Positions 5,821 through 12,931 of a stretch of 27,878 nucleotides of DNA are shown here, piece by piece. Location: positions 1 through 27,878 of IMG/VR virus record IMGVR_UViG_3300031963_000745; one strand, 5' to 3'. The first letter of the stretch is position 1. Every line of letters starts with the position of its first letter. The notes under the pieces were generated by a model. That model searched no databases. It saw only the letters and a list, made by a program, of their open reading frames with translations, and was not told the DNA's origin. The position numbers and the translations under genes are program-made. Source of the stretch: a virus.

Positions 5821-6077
5821 CACCAGCCCTCCGCATGGCAAACCATCGAACGATCGCAGTGAACCGCTGCGTATTGCTGCTCGACCGGCCTCGGCGGCGC
5901 CTCGGCAAACACCGTGAGCCACAACCCGAGTTTCGCGAACCGCGACAGCAGTTTGAGAACCGGCCGCTGGGGTTGCGGGTGAAACGGGTTGACCGGATCG
6001 AACCCGGGGACGGATGCGGCCAAGTAACCGGCCACCAAACACGCGAGGCAAGACAGCACGACGGCACGTTTCGACAT
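5820..6077 (-). CDS. small membrane or secreted protein, 85 aa
   Basis: This 85-residue protein starts M-S-K-R and then has a hydrophobic stretch (residues about 5-22) with two Cys, like a signal peptide or TM anchor. A Pro/Phe/His-rich segment follows (F-D-P-V-N-P-F-H-P), then a second hydrophobic stretch (K-L-G-L-W-L-T-V-F, about 49-57). Not recognised. It lies 8 nt after the papain-like peptidase gene and overlaps the next gene by TGATG. Position in the membrane cluster suggests a lysis-related role. Confidence 0.6.
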   Translation of the reverse strand: MSKRAVVLSCLACLVAGYLAASVPGFDPVNPFHPQPQRPVLKLLSRFAKLGLWLTVFAEAPPRPVEQQYAAVHCDRSMVCHAEGW

Positions 6078-6085
6078 TGGTGGAC

Positions 6086-7234
6086 CTACAACGCGAGGTA
6101 ATGGTTGACGGCTGGCGACTTCGCCGCGTCGGTGGTTGCCGGGGCCGGGGCCGGCTGCAGCCAGCCGGCGTGATCGAGGTCGCGGTACTTGAATCCGCTG
6201 ACCGAACCGATGACGAATGAATCGCCTTGGGCGAGGATGGCCTCGGCATCCTGGCGGGTGATCCAGAAACTCCCGTCCGGCTGGTCGGCAGGATGCTTGC
6301 CGCCACCGACATACGATCCCCAGCTGTTCATGATGAGCACGCCGTCGCGGGGATTCTTCATCGGGTTTGGAGAACCCGGCCCGTTGTTCTTCGCGTACTT
6401 CACGGAAATCGCGACCATGCAGTGGTTCCAGGTCGAAGCCCTTCGGCAGAACCCGTCAGCGTCACGGTCGCCGCTGGCAAATCCGACGTTGCTGCAAACC
6501 GGGACGCACATGCCCGACTCCAGCGCCGCCACGAGCGAATCCCAGTCCTCGCAGAGGGCGACCGCCTTGGCGGTGTGCTTGTTGGCCTCAATGGCCAGCG
6601 GCTTGGGAACTCCGGCGTTGCCCCACGCCTGCGACCGGGCGATCGAATAGGACGACAGATCAACGTCGCCATACTTCTGCCGATAGAGAATCCCGCCCAC
6701 CGTCGGATCTTTGCACCGGCCCGACACCCACCTGGCCGCGGCCCCGCCGTAGCTGCCGTCGGAGTAGCCGGCCAGCGTCACCGGAGGCATCCTGCCGGCC
6801 GTGCGGCTTCCGCCATACACCGGCTCGGTGGCTACCAGCAGCGGGCATTCAGCCAGCCCACCCGTGACGTGATCGACGCACTGGCCAACGTAGGATCCCA
6901 TGGCCCATCCGAACGACACGCACGAACCGTGCGGCCCCTGGTTCCATGGCCCGAACGGCTTGCCATACTTCTGCCGGTGGCACCGATCGGCGAACCGATA
7001 GAGGTAGGCATCGTTGCCCTTCGCCCCCGCTATGACCTCGGCCCCGGCCTGCCGGAACATCGGCTGGTCCAGCTCGCGGAGAAACTCCTGCGTGCCCTCA
7101 GGGTTGGGGTCATAACCGAAGTTGCTCTCGACCCGCTCGGCCAGCCGCGAGACGTATCTGGAGACCAGCGTCCCCATCACCGCCGCGAAGATGACGAACG
7201 CGATCGCCGACCATGACCAATCACTGCGCCGCAT
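6086..7234 (-). CDS. membrane-anchored papain-like (C1) cysteine peptidase
   Basis: This 382-residue protein has an N-terminal membrane anchor (about residues 7-24) and a papain-type catalytic layout. Gln99 in N-Q-G-P-H-G-S-C supplies the oxyanion hole and Cys105 the nucleophile. His271 (S-T-W-N-H) and Asn303 in N-S-W-G complete the triad in the normal order. The ATG at 7234 is chosen because GGGAGG lies 10 nt upstream; the ATG at 7270 would precede that site. It overlaps the upstream gene by 14 nt. Papain-fold enzymes cleave peptide bonds. Here it may cut cell-envelope peptides during lysis, or virion or host proteins. No separate lysozyme or amidase is visible. The Pro/Ala-rich tail (about 359-376) looks like a linker. 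Confidence 0.8.
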   Translation of the reverse strand: MRRSDWSWSAIAFVIFAAVMGTLVSRYVSRLAERVESNFGYDPNPEGTQEFLRELDQPMFRQAGAEVIAGAKGNDAYLYRFADRCHRQKYGKPFGPWNQGPHGSCVSFGWAMGSYVGQCVDHVTGGLAECPLLVATEPVYGGSRTAGRMPPVTLAGYSDGSYGGAAARWVSGRCKDPTVGGILYRQKYGDVDLSSYSIARSQAWGNAGVPKPLAIEANKHTAKAVALCEDWDSLVAALESGMCVPVCSNVGFASGDRDADGFCRRASTWNHCMVAISVKYAKNNGPGSPNPMKNPRDGVLIMNSWGSYVGGGKHPADQPDGSFWITRQDAEAILAQGDSFVIGSVSGFKYRDLDHAGWLQPAPAPATTDAAKSPAVNHYLAL

Positions 7235-7769
7235 CGGTCGCCGCCCTCCCCACGTCGCGGTAGGCTGCAACCCATGCCGATCGTTGCTCGGCAGTCAGCG
7301 GGCCGCCGTCGGTGCCGACTGCCGCCTCGAGGTATTTGGCGATCGCGTCCCTGGCTGCCGGCTGCCGATCGCCTATCGAAATACCACGACAGCGAAACTC
7401 GCGAACCCGCCGCCGCAACTCATCGACGGCGACGCCGGTGGCCAGGTAGCCCTCGGGCTTGCCGGACGCAAACTCGATCTCGTCGGCGATCTCCTGGCAC
7501 ATGGCACCGACCAGGATGGCGTCTTCGCTGGCCGTGCTGCCGGCGAACAACCCCGACAGGGACAACGGGCCAGCGTCGGGGGCGGGCGTTGGCGGCGTCT
7601 CGGCCGACGGAGCCATGCCGTAGGCCACGGCCGCGGCCACCAGAGCGATGGCGGCGTAGTGCCGTGGCGTCAGCGGCGGCACCGCCGTGCGGGCCTTCTC
7701 GATCAGCGGAACCAGATTCGGCCACGCCCACGCGGCGAACGCGGCGAGCACCAAGAGCGTCGGGATCAT
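7221..7769 (-). CDS. membrane protein with two N-terminal TM segments, 182 aa
   Basis: This 182-residue protein has two hydrophobic segments: residues about 3-17 (L-L-V-L-A-A-F-A-A-W-A-W) and 40-53 (I-A-L-V-A-A-A-V-A-Y-G). A Pro-rich linker follows, then a soluble helical domain of about 110 residues. The start at 7769 overlaps the upstream stop (ATGA) and has GAGG in front. Not recognised. The soluble domain contains E-L-R-R-R-V-R-E-F-R and two Cys. Its stop overlaps the start of the papain-like peptidase, so the two products may act together at the membrane. Confidence 0.65.
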   Translation of the reverse strand: MIPTLLVLAAFAAWAWPNLVPLIEKARTAVPPLTPRHYAAIALVAAAVAYGMAPSAETPPTPAPDAGPLSLSGLFAGSTASEDAILVGAMCQEIADEIEFASGKPEGYLATGVAVDELRRRVREFRCRGISIGDRQPAARDAIAKYLEAAVGTDGGPLTAEQRSAWVAAYRDVGRAATDAAQ

Positions 7770-8143
7770 ACGAGCCTCACAAGTGGCAGGATTTGCTCGA
7801 TCGCCCCGCCGGCGAGGGCGAGAACCAATGCCCGGATCGCGGGCCGGGCCAGCATCCAAACGGGATAGGCGACGATCGGCACCGCCCGATCGGCGAGGGC
7901 GTCGAACAACCGGGCGACGGCCTCGACCGCGAATGACTTCTTCTCGTCCCCGGTCATGCTGCCGACGGCGTCGAGGGCGGCGACCGTCAGGTGGAGCAGG
8001 GCCACCATCAGCTCGCCGAACTCCTGCCACGTCAGGCCGTCCACAGTGGCAGCACGGGCACTCGCGATGAACAGGGCGACCTTGTCCACAACCGATGATT
8101 GCCCATCGGCGGCAGCCTTTGAATCGCTAACCTGACCGATCAT
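7766..8143 (-). CDS. hydrophobic helical protein, holin candidate
   Basis: A 125-residue protein starting at ATG 8143, overlapping the upstream stop (ATGA). The N-terminus is polar. Two amphipathic or hydrophobic helices follow (E-L-M-V-A-L-L-H-L-T-V-A-A, residues about 47-59, and the C-terminal A-L-V-L-A-L-A-G-G-A region). The segment between them carries a T-G-D-E-K-K motif. Size, hydrophobicity and location in front of a membrane protein and a peptidase make it the best holin candidate in the window. No named family is assigned with confidence. Confidence 0.55.
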   Translation of the reverse strand: MIGQVSDSKAAADGQSSVVDKVALFIASARAATVDGLTWQEFGELMVALLHLTVAALDAVGSMTGDEKKSFAVEAVARLFDALADRAVPIVAYPVWMLARPAIRALVLALAGGAIEQILPLVRLV

Positions 8144-8622
8144 GCGTTCCCGGCGTAGACGCCGACCCCGACCATGGTGAGATCGACGGTGTACGTTCCG
8201 GTGGGACCGCCAGAGAGAGAGACTGCCACTCCGGTGGCGCCGACGGCGTAGTCGGCCCAATGCACCTGACCGCCGACACCCACCCGCGTGCCGGTGATGC
8301 CGCCGGGGGCCGCGAGACTTAGGAATCCACCCGTCGGGCCGGAGACCACGTTCACCAGCAGCTCTTTGAGCGTGCCGATGGCCAGGATGCCGGTCACGCC
8401 GAACGCTTGGATCTCCAAGCCTCCGATCGACAGACTGCTGCCGGATCCGGTGCAGGTGATCCGCTGCGAATGGGCGACGTTGGCCTGCCCAGGGCCGGTG
8501 CCGTTCGTGATGCTTCGCGTCGTCCGCTGCTCGGTGCCAGCCGACTGCGAGGCGGCGCTATCAGAGTTGGACAGCGACCACGACAGCCGCGTCGTGCCGG
8601 CGGCAGTGAGGCTATTTGGCAT
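8140..8622 (-). CDS. probable virion (tail-tip or fibre) beta-rich protein, 160 aa
   Basis: This 160-residue protein is rich in Ser, Thr, Gly and Val, with almost no Lys or charged helices. That suits a beta-sandwich virion component such as a tail-tip or fibre subunit. The Gly-Val-rich strands run from about residue 60 to the end. The ATG at 8622 has AGGAGA 10 nt upstream. The gene overlaps the end of the 56-aa gene before it. No family is recognised; the structural role is inferred from composition and position downstream of the tail genes. Confidence 0.6.
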   Translation of the reverse strand: MPNSLTAAGTTRLSWSLSNSDSAASQSAGTEQRTTRSITNGTGPGQANVAHSQRITCTGSGSSLSIGGLEIQAFGVTGILAIGTLKELLVNVVSGPTGGFLSLAAPGGITGTRVGVGGQVHWADYAVGATGVAVSLSGGPTGTYTVDLTMVGVGVYAGNA

Positions 8623-8782
8623 CGGCGGTCTCTCCTGTGTTTACTGGCGCCCTTGGCGGCGGGCCGCCTATCGAAATAACCTGCACGGAAGCGGCAGGCG
8701 ACTCACCTGCGACGACTGGCGAAGGGGGCAGCGACTCTACGGCGACTGGCTCAGACGAAACGTCGGGCTTGGGCTTGCTCAT
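8612..8782 (-). CDS. very small Pro/Ser-rich protein, 56 aa
   Basis: A 56-residue ORF starting M-S-K-P-K-P and rich in Pro, Ser and Val. ATG 8782 overlaps the upstream stop (TGATG), has GGAAGGA 9 nt before it, and its TAG lies 8 nt inside the next gene, so it fills the gap in the operon exactly. It contains V-I-S-I-G encoded by a TATTTCGAT motif copy. It looks natively unfolded; function unknown. Confidence 0.6.
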   Translation of the reverse strand: MSKPKPDVSSEPVAVESLPPSPVVAGESPAASVQVISIGGPPPRAPVNTGETADAK

Positions 8783-9018
8783 CAGTTGATCCTTCCGGAT
8801 TGGTGAAGTCGGATCGCTTCGGCCAGCGTGACGCCCAGCCGAATCGCGAGGTGTTCGTAAAACGTCAGTCGTGGCCGCTCATCGGGCCGCCTACTGGTGA
8901 TGCAGCCAACCCCGACACGACGGTGTGGCTGGTAGTGAATGTGTTCTCCTGACTCGCCTGCCGACGCCAGCGGCTCCCGGCCCCGGGCCGTTGTCCGAAA
9001 TAGCGACTCGCGGGCCAT
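8782..9018 (-). CDS. small basic protein, 78 aa
   Basis: A 78-residue protein starting at ATG 9018 with GTAGGAGAG upstream. The N-terminal half is Arg-rich and probably flexible. The C-terminal third (F-Y-E-H-L-A-I-R-L-G-V-T-L-A-E-A-I-R-L-H) looks like two helices and could be a small HTH-like or assembly domain. Its TGA overlaps the next start. Not recognised. Confidence 0.55.
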   Translation of the reverse strand: MARESLFRTTARGREPLASAGESGEHIHYQPHRRVGVGCITSRRPDERPRLTFYEHLAIRLGVTLAEAIRLHQSGRIN

Positions 9019-9048
9019 GCGGCTCTCCTACCACCATTGTACGGTTGT

Positions 9049-9669
9049 TCAGGTAGAGTCCGGGCGCGTACAACCGGGGCCGCGGAGCGTCCCACTGTTG
9101 ATCTCCGGCCACAGCTTGTCGGAGTGGATCGCCGCCAGCAGGTTCCAGGCGGCGTGGCCCAGGTGCGGCTCGGATCGGTCGCCCTCCAAAAACTGGAAAA
9201 TGTGGGCGATGGCATGGTTCAAGAGGTCGTGAACCGGCATTCCCTTTTCCCAGTTCCAATCGCCGTACTTGCCGGCACCCTCGGCACAGGCCCGCGCCAC
9301 CTCGCGGAGTCCGATCGGCGAAACCAGGTCGTAGCGAAACTCCTCGACCGAGTCGGATCGGACGGCTCCGGTCCCAAACTTCGCCGTCGTACCTGCGGCC
9401 GGCTCCGGCTGCGACGGCCTCACGGCGGAGTAGACGACTCGCTGCGGTGCGTCGGCGGTCCGCTCGCGATACCGCTTCCATGCTGCCTCGATCACCGACG
9501 GGTCATAGGGTGGGGCTGACTGCTCCAGCATCTTCAAAATCTCCTCTCGTTCACGGATCAAACGCATCGTGTGGGCCGCCAGCGTCCCGGCCGTTCCGGT
9601 CCACTGGCCTTGGTATTTCCTTGCGTCGGACTTCGCCTGGGCGATGTAGTCGTCGGGCAATAGCGTCAC
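9049..9669 (-). CDS. dATP/dGTP diphosphohydrolase-like protein (DUF5664 type)
   Basis: This 206-residue protein has a C-terminal domain (about residues 97-190) matching the dATP/dGTP diphosphohydrolase N-terminal family. The features are F-R-Y-D-L, I-G-L-R-E-V-A, G-A-G-K-Y-G-D-W-N-W, then L-N-H-A-I-A-H and E-G-D, followed by G-H-A-A-W-N-L-L. This helical all-alpha fold hydrolyses purine dNTPs to dNMPs; related enzymes (MazZ) support 2-aminoadenine DNA synthesis in some phages. No PurZ partner or DNA polymerase is visible here. The start is GTG 9669, overlapping the upstream TGA. Its first 95 residues are unassigned. Its place among late genes is unusual for nucleotide metabolism. Confidence 0.7.
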   Translation of the reverse strand: MTLLPDDYIAQAKSDARKYQGQWTGTAGTLAAHTMRLIREREEILKMLEQSAPPYDPSVIEAAWKRYRERTADAPQRVVYSAVRPSQPEPAAGTTAKFGTGAVRSDSVEEFRYDLVSPIGLREVARACAEGAGKYGDWNWEKGMPVHDLLNHAIAHIFQFLEGDRSEPHLGHAAWNLLAAIHSDKLWPEINSGTLRGPGCTRPDST

Positions 9670-10874
9670 GCCAACCGTCCGATCTCGAGCCGTGGCCCGG
9701 CGACGTGCATCGCACGCAAACCTCCGGCCTGGTCGTAGATGAACAACTCCATCGCTCGTCGGCTGCCGACGAATCCGCTCGCCGCGTGCCAGTCATCGGC
9801 TGGGCATAGCGCCGGGGCTATACGCACCAGCACGCCGTCGATCGTCTCGATCGGCCGCGACCATTCCGCCGCCTGGTTGTGCAGGTGGCCGGTATGAATC
9901 TCACGGTACGGGCTCGCGGCCCATGCCGCGGCGGCCTCGTGGGCCATGAGTTGCGGCAACCGCTTCTTCGCACGATGCCCGTGGACGAAACCCAATAGGT
10001 TCCGGCCGTGCGTCAGATACTTCCGCGGCGTGTAGGCGGCATCGACGCGAACCCGTTTCGACTTCGCGTACCGCTCCACCAGGATGCGATGGAACGCGAC
10101 GGTCAGTGTCTCGTCGTGATTGCCGTTCACCACCAGCACGTCGGCCGGCGCCACGTCAGCGGCATGATCCACAACCGACACCAGGGCGTCGGCCCCGACG
10201 GAGATCATCTTTTGGATCCTCCCGTCACGCTCCAGCGGCGTCCCGCTGGTCGTCGTCCCCGAGGGCGTATCGTAATGAAAGAGGTCTCCAAGCCCGGCAA
10301 CGGTGATTCGGCCGGGCGAGTATTTCGCAGCCGAGTCAAGCAACTCTGCCGACGCCTCGCGGACCAACCGATCGGCGATGTCGAGGTCGTAGTCGGCCTC
10401 GCCTGTGGACTTCGCCCATGCGTATTTCCCGAAGTGACAGTCGGCGATAACGAGCACTGCCCACGGCCGATCGCCCTTTGCGTCCGCGGTTCGCGAATCG
10501 CGGACACGAAGGGAGCCGGCGGCCCCCGAGATCATCGCCTCCACCAGCTCGGAGACCTTCGGCCCAGCCTTCGGCCTCAACCGGACGAAGACGCGAAACA
10601 GCTCGGTGACGACGGGATCGCAGGTTGCCTTATCTGCCGTGAGCCCTTCCCACTTCGTGGCTTCGCTCACCGCCACTTCAAACCGATCCATGTCGGCGTC
10701 GATGTGCCGCAGCAGATCCTCAACCGTGCGGATCGTCCGCGAGACGCTACGGGCCTCCACGGCGTCGCCGCTGGAACGCTTCGTCACTTCTTCGATGGTC
10801 AGGCCGTCGCCACCGGCAGCCGTCACGGCGGCCTTGGCAGAAACGCGATCGGCTAATCGCGGCGACTTAGCCAT
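9666..10874 (-). CDS. calcineurin-like metallophosphoesterase
   Basis: This 402-residue protein has the metallophosphoesterase motifs in order: D145-x-H147 (I-A-D-C-H-F-G-K), G196-D197 with a following H200-Y-D, G251-N-H-D254, H298-G-H, and G329-H330-x-H332. These bind two metals and cleave phosphate esters, so a nuclease or phosphatase is likely. The first 130 residues are helical and unassigned, and may bind DNA. ATG 10874 has AGGGGA upstream; 10898 is an upstream alternative. It overlaps both neighbours. Phages carry such enzymes for DNA processing, but the substrate cannot be read here. Confidence 0.8.
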   Translation of the reverse strand: MAKSPRLADRVSAKAAVTAAGGDGLTIEEVTKRSSGDAVEARSVSRTIRTVEDLLRHIDADMDRFEVAVSEATKWEGLTADKATCDPVVTELFRVFVRLRPKAGPKVSELVEAMISGAAGSLRVRDSRTADAKGDRPWAVLVIADCHFGKYAWAKSTGEADYDLDIADRLVREASAELLDSAAKYSPGRITVAGLGDLFHYDTPSGTTTSGTPLERDGRIQKMISVGADALVSVVDHAADVAPADVLVVNGNHDETLTVAFHRILVERYAKSKRVRVDAAYTPRKYLTHGRNLLGFVHGHRAKKRLPQLMAHEAAAAWAASPYREIHTGHLHNQAAEWSRPIETIDGVLVRIAPALCPADDWHAASGFVGSRRAMELFIYDQAGGLRAMHVAGPRLEIGRLA

Positions 10875-11110
10875 ACACGCATCCCCTGCGGTCCGCAAAC
10901 TTCCCAGCCGCTCGTCGCGGCTTCCTCAATCAGCAGGTCCGCGAGGGACGAAGCCGACGCCTGCAGTTCGCCGGCCTGGAACCTGCGGCGGACCTCGAGC
11001 AGCTCGGCCTGGGCCTCCGGCGGCAGCTTGTCGAAGAAGTTTCGCGGCCGGCTTGGCGTGGCCGCGATCCTCTCGGCAACCCGGTCAACGAGTGATTGAC
11101 GTGCGGTCAT
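10853..11110 (-). CDS. small unknown protein, 85 aa
   Basis: An 85-residue protein with two helical stretches (residues about 4-16 and 27-45, the latter E-A-Q-A-E-L-L-E-V-R-R-R-F) and a compact C-terminus (S-G-W-E-V-C-G-P-Q-G-M-R-V-W-L). This layout loosely resembles small helical phage packaging or DNA-binding proteins. The start at 11110 overlaps the upstream stop (ATGA), and its end overlaps the metallophosphoesterase start by 22 nt. Not recognised; a partner for that enzyme is possible. Confidence 0.55.
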   Translation of the reverse strand: MTARQSLVDRVAERIAATPSRPRNFFDKLPPEAQAELLEVRRRFQAGELQASASSLADLLIEEAATSGWEVCGPQGMRVWLSRRD

Positions 11111-11382
11111 TCATCGAGTTTGCCCATACCTGTACGGGCGTCAACCCCGGGATTTGCCGTCGATCCTGGCGGCATCCCCAGCCATTTTTCCCCAATGGCA
11201 TTGAGGGCGGCCTGTCGCTCCGGGCATCCGCACGGTCCGCCGACAACAGCAGACACTCGCTCCTTCGTTATGCCAATCGACGCCAGGCCGGCCGCCACCA
11301 TATCTCCGAAGCCAGGCGGAATGAGCACTCGATCTCTAGGCGTTGATGTGGCTAATGTTCTTACCACCGATTCGCTATCCAT
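11107..11382 (-). CDS. small protein with CxCxxRxxxLN motif, 91 aa
   Basis: This 91-residue protein contains I-T-K-E-R-V followed by G-P-C-G-C-P-E-R-Q-A-A-L-N (centred near residue 55). This Cys-x-Cys-x-x-Arg-x-x-x-Leu-Asn pattern is familiar from small uncharacterised phage proteins. The Cys pair may bind a metal or form a redox bridge. AGAGGA precedes ATG 11382. There is a 41-nt gap to the upstream gene, one of few in the operon. Function unknown. Confidence 0.55.
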   Translation of the reverse strand: MDSESVVRTLATSTPRDRVLIPPGFGDMVAAGLASIGITKERVSAVVGGPCGCPERQAALNAIGEKWLGMPPGSTANPGVDARTGMGKLDE

Positions 11383-11423
11383 TTAATTGCGAATCCTCTG
11401 GGTGATGTATTTGGTCAGTCTGT

Positions 11424-12149
11424 CTAGGGGCCGCAGGACGCATTTTCTGTGAAGTAAGCCGTACCAGAAATCGCATCCCGAGCTGCCATGCCATAAGGCC
11501 CGGCCCACTGAGAAGATGCTCCAGTTTCGCTAACAGTTACGCACTCCGACTTAGAAATGGACGCCGGAAGTATTGGTTTTGTTGTTAGAACAGTGCTGCC
11601 ATTGCAACGCTGTAAAGGAACTGCCTGGCATTCATCGCTTGTGTTTAGGTTGCCTAATCCAATGCCTTGCCAAAAGTATACTTCACCAATGTCCGCGCCT
11701 GTCGCGTTGTAATAGAATACCTCCACTGTTACTGAAGAAATAGCGTATAAACGGTGAGCAGTTTTGCCAGTGCCATCTGTGAAGCATTGCAGGGAAAACC
11801 ATGTCTCGGAGTAAAAGCTAAAAGCATCGCGGTACGACGGGCTTGACGTATTTAGTGAAATGTAACCAGACGCCGAATGAAAAATCAAAACTCCTCGACC
11901 ATAAGAGTCATGATTTGCCTGCGAGCTGCTTGACGATGCAAGCACGACCGCGCCGCTAGGCGTTGTGCTGCCGAGCATATAACTAACTTGCTTGGTAACT
12001 TTTGTCTGGGTCGCGGACGCGCAGTTGTACGCAGGGGTTTGCACAGACAATCCCGAAGGGCTTGTTAGGCTTACGCTATAAGAACAAGGATGGACGCACT
12101 CGCAAACAACTAGTGGACCGCAGCACGCGCACCCCGGCAGTAGCACCAT
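11424..12149 (-). CDS. AT-richer, Ser/Thr-rich tail-tip or fibre candidate with Cys-rich N-terminus
   Basis: A 241-residue protein from ATG 12149 (TAATG overlap with the upstream stop, GCGGAG 8 nt before). The N-terminus has six Cys within residues 7-22 (C7, C9, C10, C16, C18, C22), possibly a metal site. The rest is beta-type: Ser, Thr, Gly, Tyr and Asn rich, with W-F-S-L-Q, Y-F-W-Q-G and G-S-T motifs typical of receptor-binding or carbohydrate-binding folds. Its DNA is visibly less GC-rich than its neighbours. That suggests recent transfer of a host-range gene, but no family match is claimed. Confidence 0.6.
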   Translation of the reverse strand: MVLLPGCACCGPLVVCECVHPCSYSVSLTSPSGLSVQTPAYNCASATQTKVTKQVSYMLGSTTPSGAVVLASSSSSQANHDSYGRGVLIFHSASGYISLNTSSPSYRDAFSFYSETWFSLQCFTDGTGKTAHRLYAISSVTVEVFYYNATGADIGEVYFWQGIGLGNLNTSDECQAVPLQRCNGSTVLTTKPILPASISKSECVTVSETGASSQWAGPYGMAARDAISGTAYFTENASCGP

Positions 12150-12931
12150 TACGAGCACTCCGCCGCGATGAGATGCCACGTTGAATCAACACTCGCAACG
12201 GCGACCCATTTCGCCGCTCCGCCGGAGGCTCCGACCGCAGCAAATCGGTTGATCCCCGTCAGCGACAGCGGCCCGCTCGGACCGGTCGCCTGAGCGCCGG
12301 TCCCGGTGTATTCCCACACCGTCTGCGTCCCGCCCTTGGACCATGTCCCGGTGATTTTTCCGACCTTCACTCCGCCCCCCGCCCCGGCACCGATTCGCAC
12401 CAGCCCCCACTTCCCGGCCCCGGTCCCGGTCTCCTTCCACAGGATCGCGGACTCACCAGCCGACGCCGTTTTCAACTCGGACGATGATCCTGTTTTCGTA
12501 GTCGCGTAACGATGGCCGGCGTCAAGGATCTCCAGCTTGCACTGGACAACGCCGTCCACGGCCGCCAGGCCGATGTCGCCTTCCTTGATCGGCTCGACAG
12601 CGATCGCGAAGGCCGCCCCTGCATTGGCCGTTGGTACGACACCGACCAGCCCTGGCCACGACTGGAATATGTCCTGTTCGACCCCCGTTGCCAGCGTTCC
12701 GGTGGCACCGGTTGCCGCCTCGAGCACGCCTACGATCTCCAGCACACCCCATTTGCTCACGGTCCCCGTGCTGGTGTTGCGAATCCGGACCGTGAAGTTT
12801 GTCGCCGGGAACGCCGCATTCTCGCCAGAGAATCTCGGCTTCGTCACGACCTGGTCCACGATGCGGTTCCACGCATCCGCCGCCACCTTGAGCGGTTCGC
12901 CTGGCCGGACCTTGCGGAATGCGTCGCTCAT
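12149..12931 (-). CDS. probable tail-tip/virion protein, 260 aa
   Basis: This 260-residue protein opens with F-R-K-V-R-P-G-E-P-L and A-D-A-W-N, then becomes rich in Gly, Thr, Val and Ala with repeated beta-strand patterns. A Gly-rich hinge lies near residue 180 (G-A-G-A-G-G-G). It looks like a multi-domain virion protein near the tail tip. The start overlaps the upstream stop (ATGA). The N-terminal 30 residues may be an attachment or oligomerisation part. Exact role not recognised. Confidence 0.6.
   Translation of the reverse strand: MSDAFRKVRPGEPLKVAADAWNRIVDQVVTKPRFSGENAAFPATNFTVRIRNTSTGTVSKWGVLEIVGVLEAATGATGTLATGVEQDIFQSWPGLVGVVPTANAGAAFAIAVEPIKEGDIGLAAVDGVVQCKLEILDAGHRYATTKTGSSSELKTASAGESAILWKETGTGAGKWGLVRIGAGAGGGVKVGKITGTWSKGGTQTVWEYTGTGAQATGPSGPLSLTGINRFAAVGASGGAAKWVAVASVDSTWHLIAAECS

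Noticed and set aside
6227-7216. 329-codon + strand open frame
   Set aside because: Antisense to the papain-like peptidase, which shows all catalytic motifs; no ribosome-binding site or domain supports this frame.
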